Of a stretch of DNA of 64,000 nucleotides, positions 39,841-49,452 are shown piece after piece. The notes under the pieces were generated by a model. The model was not told the origin of the DNA, searched no databases, and saw only the letters and a program-made list of their open reading frames with translations. Both the position numbers and the translations under genes were made by a program. The DNA comes from Kuschelorhynchus macadamiae (lineage: Eukaryota; Arthropoda; Insecta; Coleoptera; Curculionidae): assembly GCA_030620095.1 (NCBI GenBank), contig JAUTXW010004699.1, forward strand, positions 372,001-436,000, in the 5' to 3' direction. The first letter of the stretch is position 1. Each line of letters begins with the position of its first letter.

Positions 39841-40066
39841 AGATTGATCTAAAACTACACTGCAAACTTGATTTACATACGGTTTAGGCTTTAGGATTAT
39901 TTATTCCGGGATGAAAATACTGGTCCTAAACGTTTTGAAATGTATATTATTTATAGAGTTCGAGCCAAAGTACGTTAATCCGACAACCTTGACTTTAAAC
40001 TTAATATTGATCTCAAGCCGATATTGATTCGCATATGATTGACCGATTGCTTTAAAAATACAATTT
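39841..40066. other. AT-rich spacer
   Basis: Nothing identifiable. Confidence 0.45.
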
Positions 40067-40495
40067 TTCAAAATACAAGGGTTCGAACCACACTACACCA
40101 CAACTTGTTACGTTCTGGACGCGCATTTCGCTAACCAAGTTAGCATCATCAGCAGATGATATAAACTTCTAGTGTTAGGATTTTACATGGCTTCACGGTC
40201 AATGGAACAAAACCTTTATTGTAAGTACTGTACTAAGATTAGGTTAATAGCAGCAGATATTTGATTTCTAAAATCATGCAAGTCTTTTTCGGTTTTCCCT
40301 AAATTCATTTCAGTCAAGATCCCTAAACAATTACCCGTTACTGGGAAGGTTGAATCTTTTGCCAAACAAAAGTGGCTAGATTTAGAAATTAAAAAACAGT
40401 TTATATCATCTGCTGATGATGCTAACTTGGTTAGCGAAACTCGCGTCCAGAACGTAACAAGTTGTGGTGTAGTGTGTTTAGAACCTTTGTATTTT
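40067..40495. mobile_element. Penelope-type terminal repeats in inverted pair
   Basis: Left arm 40067-40166 and right arm 40391-40495 are inverted copies at ~95% or so by eye. They share ACACTACACCACAACTTGTT, ACGTTCTGGACGCG and CATCATCAGCAGATGATATA. The 225-bp spacer has no recognisable coding sequence; a minus-strand open frame (40216-40536) overlaps it and the right arm and is probably incidental. The arms carry the hammerhead-like core described separately. Membership in the Penelope-like group is inferred from likeness to 45237-47397. Confidence 0.6.
40413..40440 (+). ncRNA. Hammerhead-ribozyme-like core (right arm)
   Basis: CTGATGA (40413-40419), one T, then stem II GCTAAC / GTTAGC (6 perfect pairs, loop TTG) and GAAAC (40436-40440). 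This is the hammerhead order CUGANGA - helix II - GAAA. One extra base precedes helix II, and helices I and III are not assigned. The inverted copy is at 40126-40152 on the minus strand. Confidence 0.5.
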
Positions 40496-40499
40496 GATC

Positions 40500-41614
40500 T
40501 ATCTTCCACCACAGATTCCAGTGTTAGGACAATCAATTTTTATTTATAGAGTATATACAAATCACTTCTTTGCGAGCTTTGCAAATAATTTATACACATT
40601 ATATTATGATATATTTCAACTTTTAAAGATTTTAGATTAAAGATAAATAGATAAGTAATTTTTCATAATAATCCTACAATAACTAACCTAGCACAATCAA
40701 ATTAAAATTCCAAAACTAATAAAATAGAAACAATAATTGTACATCCCGTTAATGTTCCTAACTGACCCCAAGCGAAATCAATAGAAATTATTGAACTCAA
40801 AACCAAACAACGATTATTGCCGAATTTTGACAGGTCTTAGAGTACTTGTCCTAAAACGTACAGCAGGTACATCACAGTATTTCGATCTTTTTCATCTTAA
40901 TGTTTTTTTCCTGATTTACTTTTGGGATTCATTAAAGTGAAATATATATTTAGAGTAATTTTTGTAGCAGTAAAATTCGTATTTAATAAAATAACAATAA
41001 AAATTCCATATTTAAGGTGGGACTTTTTAAAAAAATGAGGTAGCGCCTTTTAAATCAATTATATAATCTTTGATTTTCCATGCGGAAAATATAATAAAAA
41101 TATACACTAAATAGTGGGTAGAGAGATTTAATAAAAAAAATATCCAAATAGGTGAAGTGGGAGCTGATGGCGGAACCGGAGAGAAAATCGCATTGGGTTT
41201 CCAATATATTAACTAAAAGAATACAATTACTATAGGCATAAGAAAATATATAAAAATATATATTTATTTAAAAATGTGCTTAAACTAATATAATAAAAAA
41301 AATACTAGCATATATGTGCAATGTAGGAAAATTAAAATTTATTATAACAAAATCATGAAGATTACAATTGATTTTAAAATTTTATCACGGCACCTCTAAA
41401 CATAAGATAACTGGCCAACGAATGAATGGTACACTTCCTTTACGTCAGTCGTAATCACCACAGCATGTTTATAATATTATGTTAGTATACTTATTTCACG
41501 GTAAGCTTCTACATTGTACACATTCGTACATTTATTTTACTAGTCTCAGTACTCGGTATCCCATTTTCAGCACTTTTTTTTTTAAGATAGATGAATGCAT
41601 TTGTTTTTTGCGAC
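40500..41614. other. AT-rich DNA, no recognisable gene
   Basis: Nothing identifiable. Confidence 0.5.
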
Positions 41615-41995
41615 AGTAGCAACTTTTTGGAGAAATTAAAGATGGCTTCAGCAGAATTTTCATAGCCCTTTTTGTTTTTTGAAATACAGGGCGTGTTTAA
41701 AAATGTTGCATTTTCAGATACCCCTCTTATCTCAGATGTCTGAAAACGCAAAAAGGCGGAAACTGTTCCTTCTATGACTTTTTCCTTAAAATTCAGTGTT
41801 GCTTTCAGAATAAGTATACGGGGTCAGATGAAACAGTTATCGGACCCTACTTTATTTTTTTAGACGGGACACCCTGTATATTGTTCTTTATTTTTATTAG
41901 AAATAATGTGGGCTCTCCAAAAGTAAATACATATGTGCAGTTATTTTGAAAAACATTCGAGATTTTCTAAAATTTTCTTATGTCCAATTAGTAGC
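41615..41995 (-). repeat. Inverted repeat arm, partner of 44345-44730
   Basis: Diverged inverted match to 44345-44730. Shared landmarks are GCAGAATTTTCATAGC, TATACGGGGTCAG and AATTTTCTTATGTCCAATTA. The pair is ~380 bp per arm and encloses ~2.35 kb with several other repeats. An ACACCCTGTATA motif lies at 41870. Confidence 0.75.
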
Positions 41996-42034
41996 CTATA
42001 GCTAATTTCTCTGTAAGAAAAAAAAATCGGTTAA

Positions 42035-42400
42035 TTCGTTTGCCCGGAACTTCCATCGTTATGAATTATTACTTTTATTGGGAAATGAGAAGTGTGATCC
42101 AACTTAGTTCAGTACATAGTCACAGTATATATGTGTTATATATACTGTCTCTTCAGTTTTAATGGGCGCCATTTTGTTGCATCATATTGGATTGCTACCA
42201 ATACGTTTACCATTTTCTTTCTATCTATGCCACGCTTGACTTTTGGTCATAATATAAAGTAAATTCAATAAGTATCCCATATTCATATTTAAGTTTTCTG
42301 TAAAATTTAAATCAATTAAACAAGATTTTATTACGTTTTTTAAATATTTTATTTGGCCGTCATTTTGTTTCGCTATCTTAAATTGAAACCCGTATTATCA
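42035..42400 (-). repeat. AAGATGGCGG repeat family, block 3 (partial)
   Basis: Starts with the family end (GCCCGGAACTTCC) near 42045 and contains GGGCGCCATTTTGTTGCATC and GGCCGTCATTTTGTTTCGC, then stops after ~365 bp. Confidence 0.8.
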
Positions 42401-42558
42401 GTCTTTACCTACTCCGTTGGTCCGCACATATCCCAGATATTAAGTTTCTGAATTGTTTTCATTAACGATAATCTTGTTGTTATGTTAGAGTGGTGTCGTA
42501 TTTGAAGTTTTTTGAAGATTCAGTAAAAAAAAACGAAGGCTCCTTTTTAAATTGCCGA

Positions 42559-42588
42559 CGTTTCGCCAATTTACTGTTGCATCCTCAG
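42559..42588 (-). ncRNA. Hammerhead-like core, inverted unit
   Basis: On the minus strand CTGAGGA, T, an imperfect GCAAC / TTGGC-type stem, then GAAACGTCGG. Confidence 0.4.
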
Positions 42589-42811
42589 GACAGATTTTAA
42601 ATCGTACATGAAACCCATATTAGTCTGTACCTACTCCATTGATCCGCAGATGTTTCCTAACCCCAAATAATACACTACTCTAACCTAACAACAAGAAGAT
42701 CGTTAACGAAAACCATTAGAAACTTAATATCTGGGAAATACCTACGGTCCAACGTAGTAGGTAAAGACTAAAAATGTGTATTTCGTGCGGAATATAGAAT
42801 TTATATGTGTT

Positions 42812-42840
42812 CTGAGGTTGCAACAATAAAGTTTCGAAAC
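42812..42840 (+). ncRNA. Hammerhead-like core, unit 1 (degenerate box)
   Basis: CTGAGGT (the A of the box is lost), then GCAAC / GTTTC with a mismatch and GAAACGTCGAC. Confidence 0.3.
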
Positions 42841-42992
42841 GTCGACAATTTAAAAAAAGTCTTTTGCTTTTTTACTGGATCCTAAACCCAAATAGTACAC
42901 CACTCATAACATAAAAACAAGAGGATCGTTAGCGAAAACCATTTAGAAACTCAATATGTGGGAAATATCTGCGGACAAACAGAATATGTATC

Positions 42993-43020
42993 CTGAAGAT
43001 GCAACAATAAAGTTGCGAAA
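42993..43020 (+). ncRNA. Hammerhead-like core, unit 2 (best preserved)
   Basis: CTGAAGA (42993-42999), T, GCAAC, loop AATAAA, GTTGC, GAAA (43017-43020), then TGTC and a GACTAT...ATAGTC hairpin. Stem II is 5 perfect pairs. Confidence 0.5.
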
Positions 43021-43182
43021 TGTCGACTATTTAAAAATAGTCTTTTGCTAATTTTACTGGAGCCTAACCCCCCACAATACACCACTGTAACATAACACCA
43101 AAAGGATGGTTAACGAAAACCATTTAAAAACTTAATATTTGGGTAATATATGCGGAACAACAGAGTAAAAGTAAAATGTCTG

Positions 43183-43209
43183 CTGAAGAAGACAATTAAG
43201 TCGCGAAAC
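43183..43209 (+). ncRNA. Hammerhead-like core, unit 3
   Basis: CTGAAGA, then GAC / GTC with a loose GC at the base, and GAAACGTCGAC. The stem is weaker than in unit 2. Confidence 0.35.
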
Positions 43210-43344
43210 GTCGACAATTATAAAATACTTGTTGAAATATTATCAGGCCATCCCCATATAACCCTTAATTTTTGGTCAAAATTGTTTTGGTGTTTCTATT
43301 TGACTGTATACTATATTCAGTGTACTTCTGTTACAGTATACACT

Positions 43345-44061
43345 AAACAAAATAGAGGCAGAAAAGAAATAAACGTATTGGGTTATGTAGAAGTGACGCC
43401 TTTATCTTCTTGCCAACAAATAGAGGAAGCAACTGGTGTATCCAAGTCTGATGCTCAACCACACCCTGGCGCCGGCGATGCCGAGCACCGAATGTTGTTT
43501 TGCCAGTAGTATTTACAACAAATCCATACTGATGTATCTTTTGGCAGACTCGTTATCTAGTCCGATGAATCTTATTTTTCAAGTGCGGGAATTGTCAATC
43601 GCCATAATACAGGAAGCTGTCCGCAGAAAATCAGTCTTTAATTTTTGAGAGGGCACAACAAGAACGCTTTGGGGTTGGGGTGTCATGTTTCATTTTTGGA
43701 AAACGCATAGTCTATAGAATTTTTAAAGGAGATCTCACAGCCTGTCGGTACCTAGAATTTCTTAAGGAAGTTATTCCACAACTGATGAAAAATGTTCCAT
43801 TGCCACTTTATAATACCGTTTATCTTTGACAAGACGGCGCCGTAAGCCATAACTCTGAGCTTTTAAAAGCATTTTAAGACTATAACTTTCCTCAAAGATG
43901 AATTGGTACTCACGGACGTGTAAGATGGCCCTCTCGATCTCCGGATCTTTCGATTTTAAATTTTTTCTTATGGGGTTTCATGCAAAAAACGGTATTTAAA
44001 ACACAATATCAGTCTGTAGAGGAGCTTCGCGTGACCATTGATTTATTTTTCCGAAATTTGT
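43345..44061 (+). pseudogene. rosa-like (DD41D) mariner-superfamily transposase, dead
   Basis: Plus-strand peptides in order are EINVLGYVEVTPLSSCQQIE and ATGVSKSDAQ (helix-turn-helix), SDESYFSSAGIVNRHN (first Asp), KRIVYRIFKGDLTACRYLEF in broken frames, QDGAVSHNSELLKAF (second Asp), then RWPSRSPDLSILNFFLWGFM. The third catalytic position is Asn where LDFFLWG is expected, giving a D-41-N spacing. Several stops and frameshifts interrupt it. After KSDAQ a GC-rich patch (43455-43490) replaces the expected second helix-turn-helix. The spacing and the sequence around it point to the rosa/DD41D group, not Mos1-type mariners. Confidence 0.8.
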
Positions 44062-44344
44062 AAAGATGGTCTTTTGAACGCTATTAGAAGAGTACCGAAA
44101 ATGTGCCAATTTTGCATGGAAAATGACCGTCATTTTGAAAACCACCTTTGAAAACTCTTTGTTTTTTTTTAAATTTTGTTTTTCCTAAAAAAGGTAAAAG
44201 GTATTTATATATATAATTAAGTTAAAATGCCGTAAGAAATAATTAAGAGTTGAGAATTAAAAAAGATCTTTTGAATTAAGTTTGAAAATAGTACCTCTTT
44301 GGTATAGTAATTACATGAATTTTTGTTTTAATACATTTTAGACA

Positions 44345-44730
44345 TAGCTTACTATCTACTAATTGGACAAAAGAAAATTTTAGAAAATCTCGAATTTGAG
44401 GTTGTTTTTCAAAATAACTGCATACATTATATATTTTTGGATTTTTGGAAAGCCCACATTATTCTTAATAGATATAAAGAATAATATACAGGTTGTTCCA
44501 TTAAAAAAAGTGTCCGATAACTTTTTGACCTGACCCCGTATACTTATACTGAATTCTACGAAAAAAGTCATGTAAGGATCAGTTTTCGCATTTTTCATGT
44601 TATCAGATAGCTAGGATACGAGGGGTGCCTCTAAATGCATCATTTTGAAAAACACCCAGAATCTCAAAATTTAGAAAGCTATGAAAATTCTGCTGGCGCC
44701 ATCCTTAATTTCACAAAGAAATTAAGTTGG
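44345..44730 (+). repeat. Inverted repeat arm, partner of 41615-41995
   Basis: Contains TAATTGGACAAAAGAAAATT, GCCCACATTATTC, GACCTGACCCCGTATACTTA and CTATGAAAATTCTGCTGGCG. It reads as the reverse complement of the left arm with substitutions and small indels. Confidence 0.75.
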
Positions 44731-45236
44731 ATGGAGATCGGTATCTTGTTAAGATTTTATTCTTCCTCTTCGGCCTCATTCTCTATATCACATTTCATTT
44801 CGACAGTAAAAAAAATTAAGAAATCCCTTACATTCCTCATTTTCGGCATTAGAGTCTGAAATAGTTTCTGGAATGATTCTCCATCACAAAAAGAATTTAT
44901 AATAGAGCACATTTTTTGCACCAAATTTATAAAATCAAAGTCATGGCTAAATTTACACACTTGTTATTTTTTAATTGTTATATAACCTACATATGTCGTA
45001 CTAGGTTTGACAGCAATAGGTTAAATAAAACTAATTTAAAATTGATACGAAAAATCAATCAAGGGCATAGCCAAGATCAGTTTCATCAAATTATTGCATA
45101 GTTATCAGACCTGTATATATGTTTATATGCATTAATTATCAAATCAATAGGTCAAGTGAAAGTTGTCCAAAATTGGCTTACAAAATTTGGCGCAAACAGA
45201 CCGACAGATACATAGACAAGTAAAGTTAAGGAAAAG
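44731..45236. other. AT-rich DNA, no recognisable gene
   Basis: A CAGACCGACAGATACATAGAC patch near 45198 resembles the short CAGACCGAC patches in the AAGATGGCGG repeat family. Confidence 0.45.
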
Positions 45237-45309
45237 CTCAAAGAGTTCCTAATAAATCAGACCAAAACAATGTGATATACTTTTTATTACGTTTTTTTTT
45301 TATTCAGCA

Positions 45310-45343
45310 ACGTTTCGGCGGTCATTTACCACCATCATCAGGC
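45310..45343 (-). ncRNA. Hammerhead-like core, left arm
   Basis: Minus strand: CTGATGA, T, GGTGG, loop TAAATGA, CCGCC, GAAACGTTGC. Stem II is 5 pairs including one G-U. Confidence 0.5.
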
Positions 45344-46069
45344 TAAAATACCTAAATTTTGCTTATAAATTTTAAATTATAAATACAAAGGACAGAAATA
45401 TGGAATGACACTACAATTAGATATTTTGTTTTTTTTGTGATAGGCTGAAAAAGAATAAAATATTACATACACACATTTAAATTCAAAAACAACAAACAAA
45501 CGTAATTATAGCTAATACACGTTATATATATATATATATTGTTATTAATAATAGGTAACCAAGAGAAAAGAAACACAGACAAATCTTTTGTTTTTTTATA
45601 TATCTTAAAGAAAAACATTTATAATTAATTTTTTTTTAGTTTAATAAAGGCATCAAAACATGTAATACATAAACCAAATATTACCATATTTTTTTTGGGA
45701 GGTGTGCATCAGTTCAAAGCATACTTTGAACTGATGAACTGTTGTTCTAATTAACATGTGGAATCATATTTCGCTAATACCTATTTTTTTATACATATTT
45801 TTTTTATTTCTACACAAGAAACACTCTCTGCAATGTACGAGTTTCAAACTAGCTGTAAACAGCGTATTGGAAGAATGTGATTTGGATATTTATTTTATAA
45901 TTTGAACAGGTGAGACACTTGTGATCTTTTTATTTAAATATTAAAACATTACTGGGTTGTCAACTGTTTTGCGACTGAAAAATATAAAAGTTTTTTTTTT
46001 GGGTTTAGACAGTTTAACGCCAGATGCCAACAGTTTGTCTAGTATTTTTTCCACACGATTGAGAATCAA

Positions 46070-46494
46070 ATGAAAAAAATTCTACAATCTGTTAATGCTG
46101 CTTCCGCCTGGACACCTTCCAATCTTATCTCTAATATTTTCACTTCATTAAAAGATCGCGATGATAACACACTTCAAAGTAATTTAGTATACAAATTAGA
46201 ATGTATGTCTTGTGACCCTACTCTTGTATATATCGGTGAAACATCACAATACACCAAAAAGCTTTTATCAACACAACTATAATATTCGTAAAAAAAAACC
46301 CTTGCATTCAGGCTTATGTAACCACTCTATAACAACATTACATGCCGTTGATTTTAACAATTTTTCAATATTACACACTGAAGAAAATCATATCAAAAGA
46401 CTAATTGGAAACGTTATACATTCACAAGTTTTCAAACAATATTAATCAAAAAACTGATTATGATAACATAATTTCATTTTATAAGCATCTAATT
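46070..46494 (+). pseudogene. Penelope-like ORF, C-terminal GIY-YIG endonuclease domain
   Basis: Starting in the frame at 46070, SNLVYKLECMSCDPTLVYIG and ETSQYTKK form the first part of the GIY-YIG nuclease fold as found in Penelope-like retroelements (Cys pair before VYIGET). A frameshift near 46258 leads to YQHNYNIRKKKPLHSGLCNH and FSILHTEENHIKRLIGN, where the Glu of TEENHIKRL fits the catalytic acidic helix. A second frameshift near 46425 continues as NNINQKTDYDNIISFYKHLI and a stop at ~46494, the usual Penelope C-terminus. The reverse transcriptase is absent. In the intact family this enzyme nicks target DNA for insertion; here it is broken. Confidence 0.85.
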
Positions 46495-47286
46495 TAATAG
46501 AAAATTTAACATCAAAGCATATTTTCCATTTTCTTTCTTATCAATCAAAAAAACAATTTAATACATTGCATCAACGAAATAAAATTAATCTGTGAAAATA
46601 AAAATTGACATCTGGAGTTAAACTGTTTAAACCCGAAAAAAAATAGTTTTATATTTTTCAGTCGTAAAACAGTTGACAACCCACTAATGTTTTAATATTT
46701 AAATAAAAACACCACAGGTGTCTCATCTGTTCAAAATATAAAATAAATATCCAAATCACATTCTTCCAATACGCTGTTTACAGCTAGTTTAAAACTCTTA
46801 AATTGCAGAGAGTGTTTCTTGTGTAGAAATAAAAAAAATATATATAAAAAAATAGGTATTAGCGAAGTATGACTCCACATACTAATGAGAACAACAAAAA
46901 GTATGCTTTGAACTGGTGCACACCTCCCAAAAAAAAGGTATTATAATATTTTGTTTATGTATTACATGTTTTGTTTTGATGCCTTTATTAAACTAAAAAA
47001 AAAATTAATAATACATGTTTTTCTTTAAGATATATAAAATAACAAAAGATTTGTCTCTGTTACTTTTCTCTTGGTTACCTACTAATAATAACAATATACA
47101 TAAAACGTGTATTAGCTATAATTACGTTTGTTTGTTGTTTTTGAAATTAAATGTATGTATGTAATATTTTATTCTTTTTCAACCCATCACAAAAAAAAAC
47201 AAAACATCTACTTGTAGTGTCATTCCATATTTCTGTCCTTTGTATTTACAATTTAAAATTTGTAAACAAAATGTATTTATTTTAGC

Positions 47287-47317
47287 CTGATGATGGTGCT
47301 AAACGACCGCCGAAACG
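47287..47317 (+). ncRNA. Hammerhead-like core, right arm
   Basis: CTGATGA (47287-47293), T, GGTGC, loop TAAACGA, CCGCC, GAAACGTTGC. Stem II has one mismatch relative to the left arm (GGTGC against GGTGG). Confidence 0.45.
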
Positions 47318-47397
47318 TTGCTGAATTAAAAAGGAATCGTAATAAAAGAAAAGTATATCACATTGTTTTGGTCTGATTTATTGGGAACCCTTTGAAC

Positions 47398-48632
47398 AAA
47401 AAAGACCGGAAACTATACAATTCAAAAAGCTTGTAAGAATTCTATTTGCTCAATCTTCATGGAGGTGGACAGATAAGTAAATGCTAAAATGTATATAAAC
47501 TAAAATTTTTAGAGTCAAAAGAAAGTAAGTGCCTTGTAACTCGGAAAACGATTGAGAGAATACATTTTTACATAAAAATTGCCGGGAATTTTATGTTATA
47601 CTATTATAATAATATTTATTTTTCATGTAACTCTCACCAAAAATTAATACATGCGCGAAGAAGTGTTTTTTTTCAGCACCCTTAAGGATCGAAAACTTAA
47701 CATATTAATTCGTACACCAAGGTATAACTACTGTACCAGCTATAACCTTTTCATGACCTTTTACAAGATAAAATATATTTATGGTCTGGACTATTTTTAT
47801 TTTAGTTTGAAAATGTATAGGATCTAAGCCGTTTTATGTTACGGACACTATTTGATAACATCAACTCATTAACAATATTGAGTCACGGTTCATATAAATG
47901 AATGGTTAATTTTATAGATCCATGACCATTGATATACAGTTTCTTCGGCATTACAATCCGCCCACATGTTTGAATTAATAAATCGTCGTTCATTGTTCTT
48001 CATTATATTCGCTGAAAGATGCAACACCCGATTATTTTTGAAAGGTGTGGAATTTACAGCTCTCCTAAAAGTAAAAGCTTTATTAATGTGGCTTTGTCAT
48101 CTTTCTGCTTACACGAAGCAGAATGTATTAATAACTTGGGAAAAGGTAATTATAAATACAAAGTCGGATTCTGTAAAATAACGTAAACCTCAAATTTTAA
48201 CGCCTTGTTTAGAAAATTACCTAAAATTTATTTAAGACGATAGGATATAGATAATATAGTAATATAGATAGTATAGTAATATAGCTATTCAGGATGTTAA
48301 TGTGGTGGTCCTATAGTAAACATTGTTGGAAACATGTTACAAATGCCGAAATGCCGCCATTAATGCGTTTATACACATAATATGATATTATATAATATGC
48401 AGTGGACCCAGTGACTATTTGTTAAACTTGACTTTTACAATAAACCTCGTATAAATAGAACTAAAAAGGATTAAATAAAAATATTTATAAAAAAATAAAA
48501 CCTACTTCAAAAAATGTACTAAAGTATGTCAAATAATATTTTATTTCATCTGGAAAATTTGGCTCTGGAAATTCGGCACCAAACTAATAAAGATAGTAAG
48601 ACATGATACCCATTGTATTGGACATTAACACT
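47398..48632. other. AT-rich DNA, no recognisable gene
   Basis: Nothing identifiable; a 71-codon open frame at 47966-48181 has no recognisable domain. Confidence 0.45.
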
Positions 48633-48981
48633 CGTATTCACTAAAGAGGTTTAAATTTAGACCAGGTCTAACTTGACAGTTGACAATTACAAAATGACAG
48701 TTGCAAAAGCGAAACATAACTGGCGAACTAAGAGTTTTAAGTATCATGGCAACTTTACTCTTTAACCTTTTTAGTGAATACGGGGGCAAAACATATACCA
48801 GATCTAGTTGCCATGGTACTTAAAACCGTAAGTTCGCCAGTCATGTTTAGCTTATGTCACAGTCATTTTGTAACTCTGACATTTAGAAAAATTATTTGTT
48901 CAATTGTTAAAAATGTCATCTTAAATCTATAACTGTAAAGTTAGACCTAGTTTAAACTTAAACATCTTTAGTGAATACGGG
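48633..48981. mobile_element. MITE pair in head-to-head (palindromic) arrangement
   Basis: The end sequence CGTATTCACTAAAG occurs at 48634, and its inverse TTTAGTGAATACGGG at 48769 and 48964. The first unit (48633-48783) and the second (48784-48981, inverted) share AAATGACAGTTGCAAAAGC / GACTGTGACATAAGC-type and GGCGAACT / AGTTCGCC blocks. No coding content; they look like non-autonomous inverted-repeat elements. Target duplications are unclear. Confidence 0.75.
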
Positions 48982-49406
48982 TAACAGTGCATAGTACATA
49001 CCTAGGTGTAAAGGGTTTTATTCCTGTTGAGCCAAATAGATGCTTTTACATTTTTCGTGACAGGAATGAATCCTTCTCACCGAAGTTTGTACTATTTTAT
49101 TTACAACCATACCTTTTAAATTAATTAAGTAAGATTCCTGTATAGCCACAAGCTTCGCCACCATCAACAAATAAAAAGTTTTATCGACATTTGAAAATGG
49201 TTACTAGGCTACTAAACAAGCTAAGTATACAAACTTAAATCAGTTGCATTTTTGATAGATTGTCATCAAGAAAGTGTTATCAAAAACAATGAGCGATTCA
49301 GAAGAAATCATTTGTGCTCCTCCTTAATTGAGAGAAGCCGCGGAATGTTTGGAAAAATTAAATAATCGAATAAAATTGAAATATTTTCGCTATTAAATAA
49401 ATATCA
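48982..49406. other. AT-rich DNA, no recognisable gene
   Basis: Nothing identifiable. Confidence 0.45.
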
Positions 49407-49452
49407 ACATTTACCTGGGTGGAAAGTGATCCCTTTCCACCCAGGTAAATGT
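49407..49452. repeat. Perfect 20-bp inverted repeat hairpin
   Basis: ACATTTACCTGGGTGGAAAG (49407-49426), loop TGATCC, and its exact inverse (49433-49452). It is not part of any recognised element. Confidence 0.9.

Larger units (their letters stand above)
42430..43230. repeat. Tandem ~180-190 bp units with hammerhead-like cores, plus one inverted unit
   Basis: Three plus-strand units (about 42640-42880, 42881-43060 and 43061-43230) share GATCGTTAACGAAAACCATT, AACTTAATATCTGGGAAATA, a CTGANGA - stem - GAAACGTCGAC motif and TTTTACTGGAGCCTAACCCC. Core starts are at 42812, 42993 and 43183, a period of 181-190 bp. A fourth unit lies inverted at 42430-42600. No coding capacity. The small unit size, the tandem arrangement and the core resemble animal retrozymes, which depend on Penelope-like elements. 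This is inference from pattern. Confidence 0.75.
45237..47397. mobile_element. Penelope-like element remnant in a ~2.16 kb palindrome
   Basis: Two arms of ~790 bp (45237-46030 and 46605-47397) are inverted copies with few differences. Outer landmark: AATAAATCAGACCAAAACAA and its inverse at 47357-47383. Inner landmark: GGGTTTAGACAGTTTAAC (46001) and GTTAAACTGTTTAAACCC (46617). The 574-bp centre holds a Penelope-type GIY-YIG endonuclease fragment. Penelope elements are known to carry terminal repeats in either orientation, so this fits a copy whose terminal repeats face each other. Each arm has a hammerhead-like core and a GAAACGTTGCTGAAT end. Confidence 0.85.

Noticed and set aside
43150..43344. 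N-terminal part of the open frame at 43150-43509 as transposase
   Set aside because: That part is retrozyme-like repeat DNA; transposase similarity begins only near 43345.
44757..44960. Minus-strand frame with an acidic tail
   Set aside because: No domain and no splice sites; probably chance next to the inverted repeat arm.
49290..49380. MSDSEEIICAPP-like start resembling Crypton-type N-termini
   Set aside because: Only about a dozen residues before a stop, and nothing recognisable follows; too short to support.
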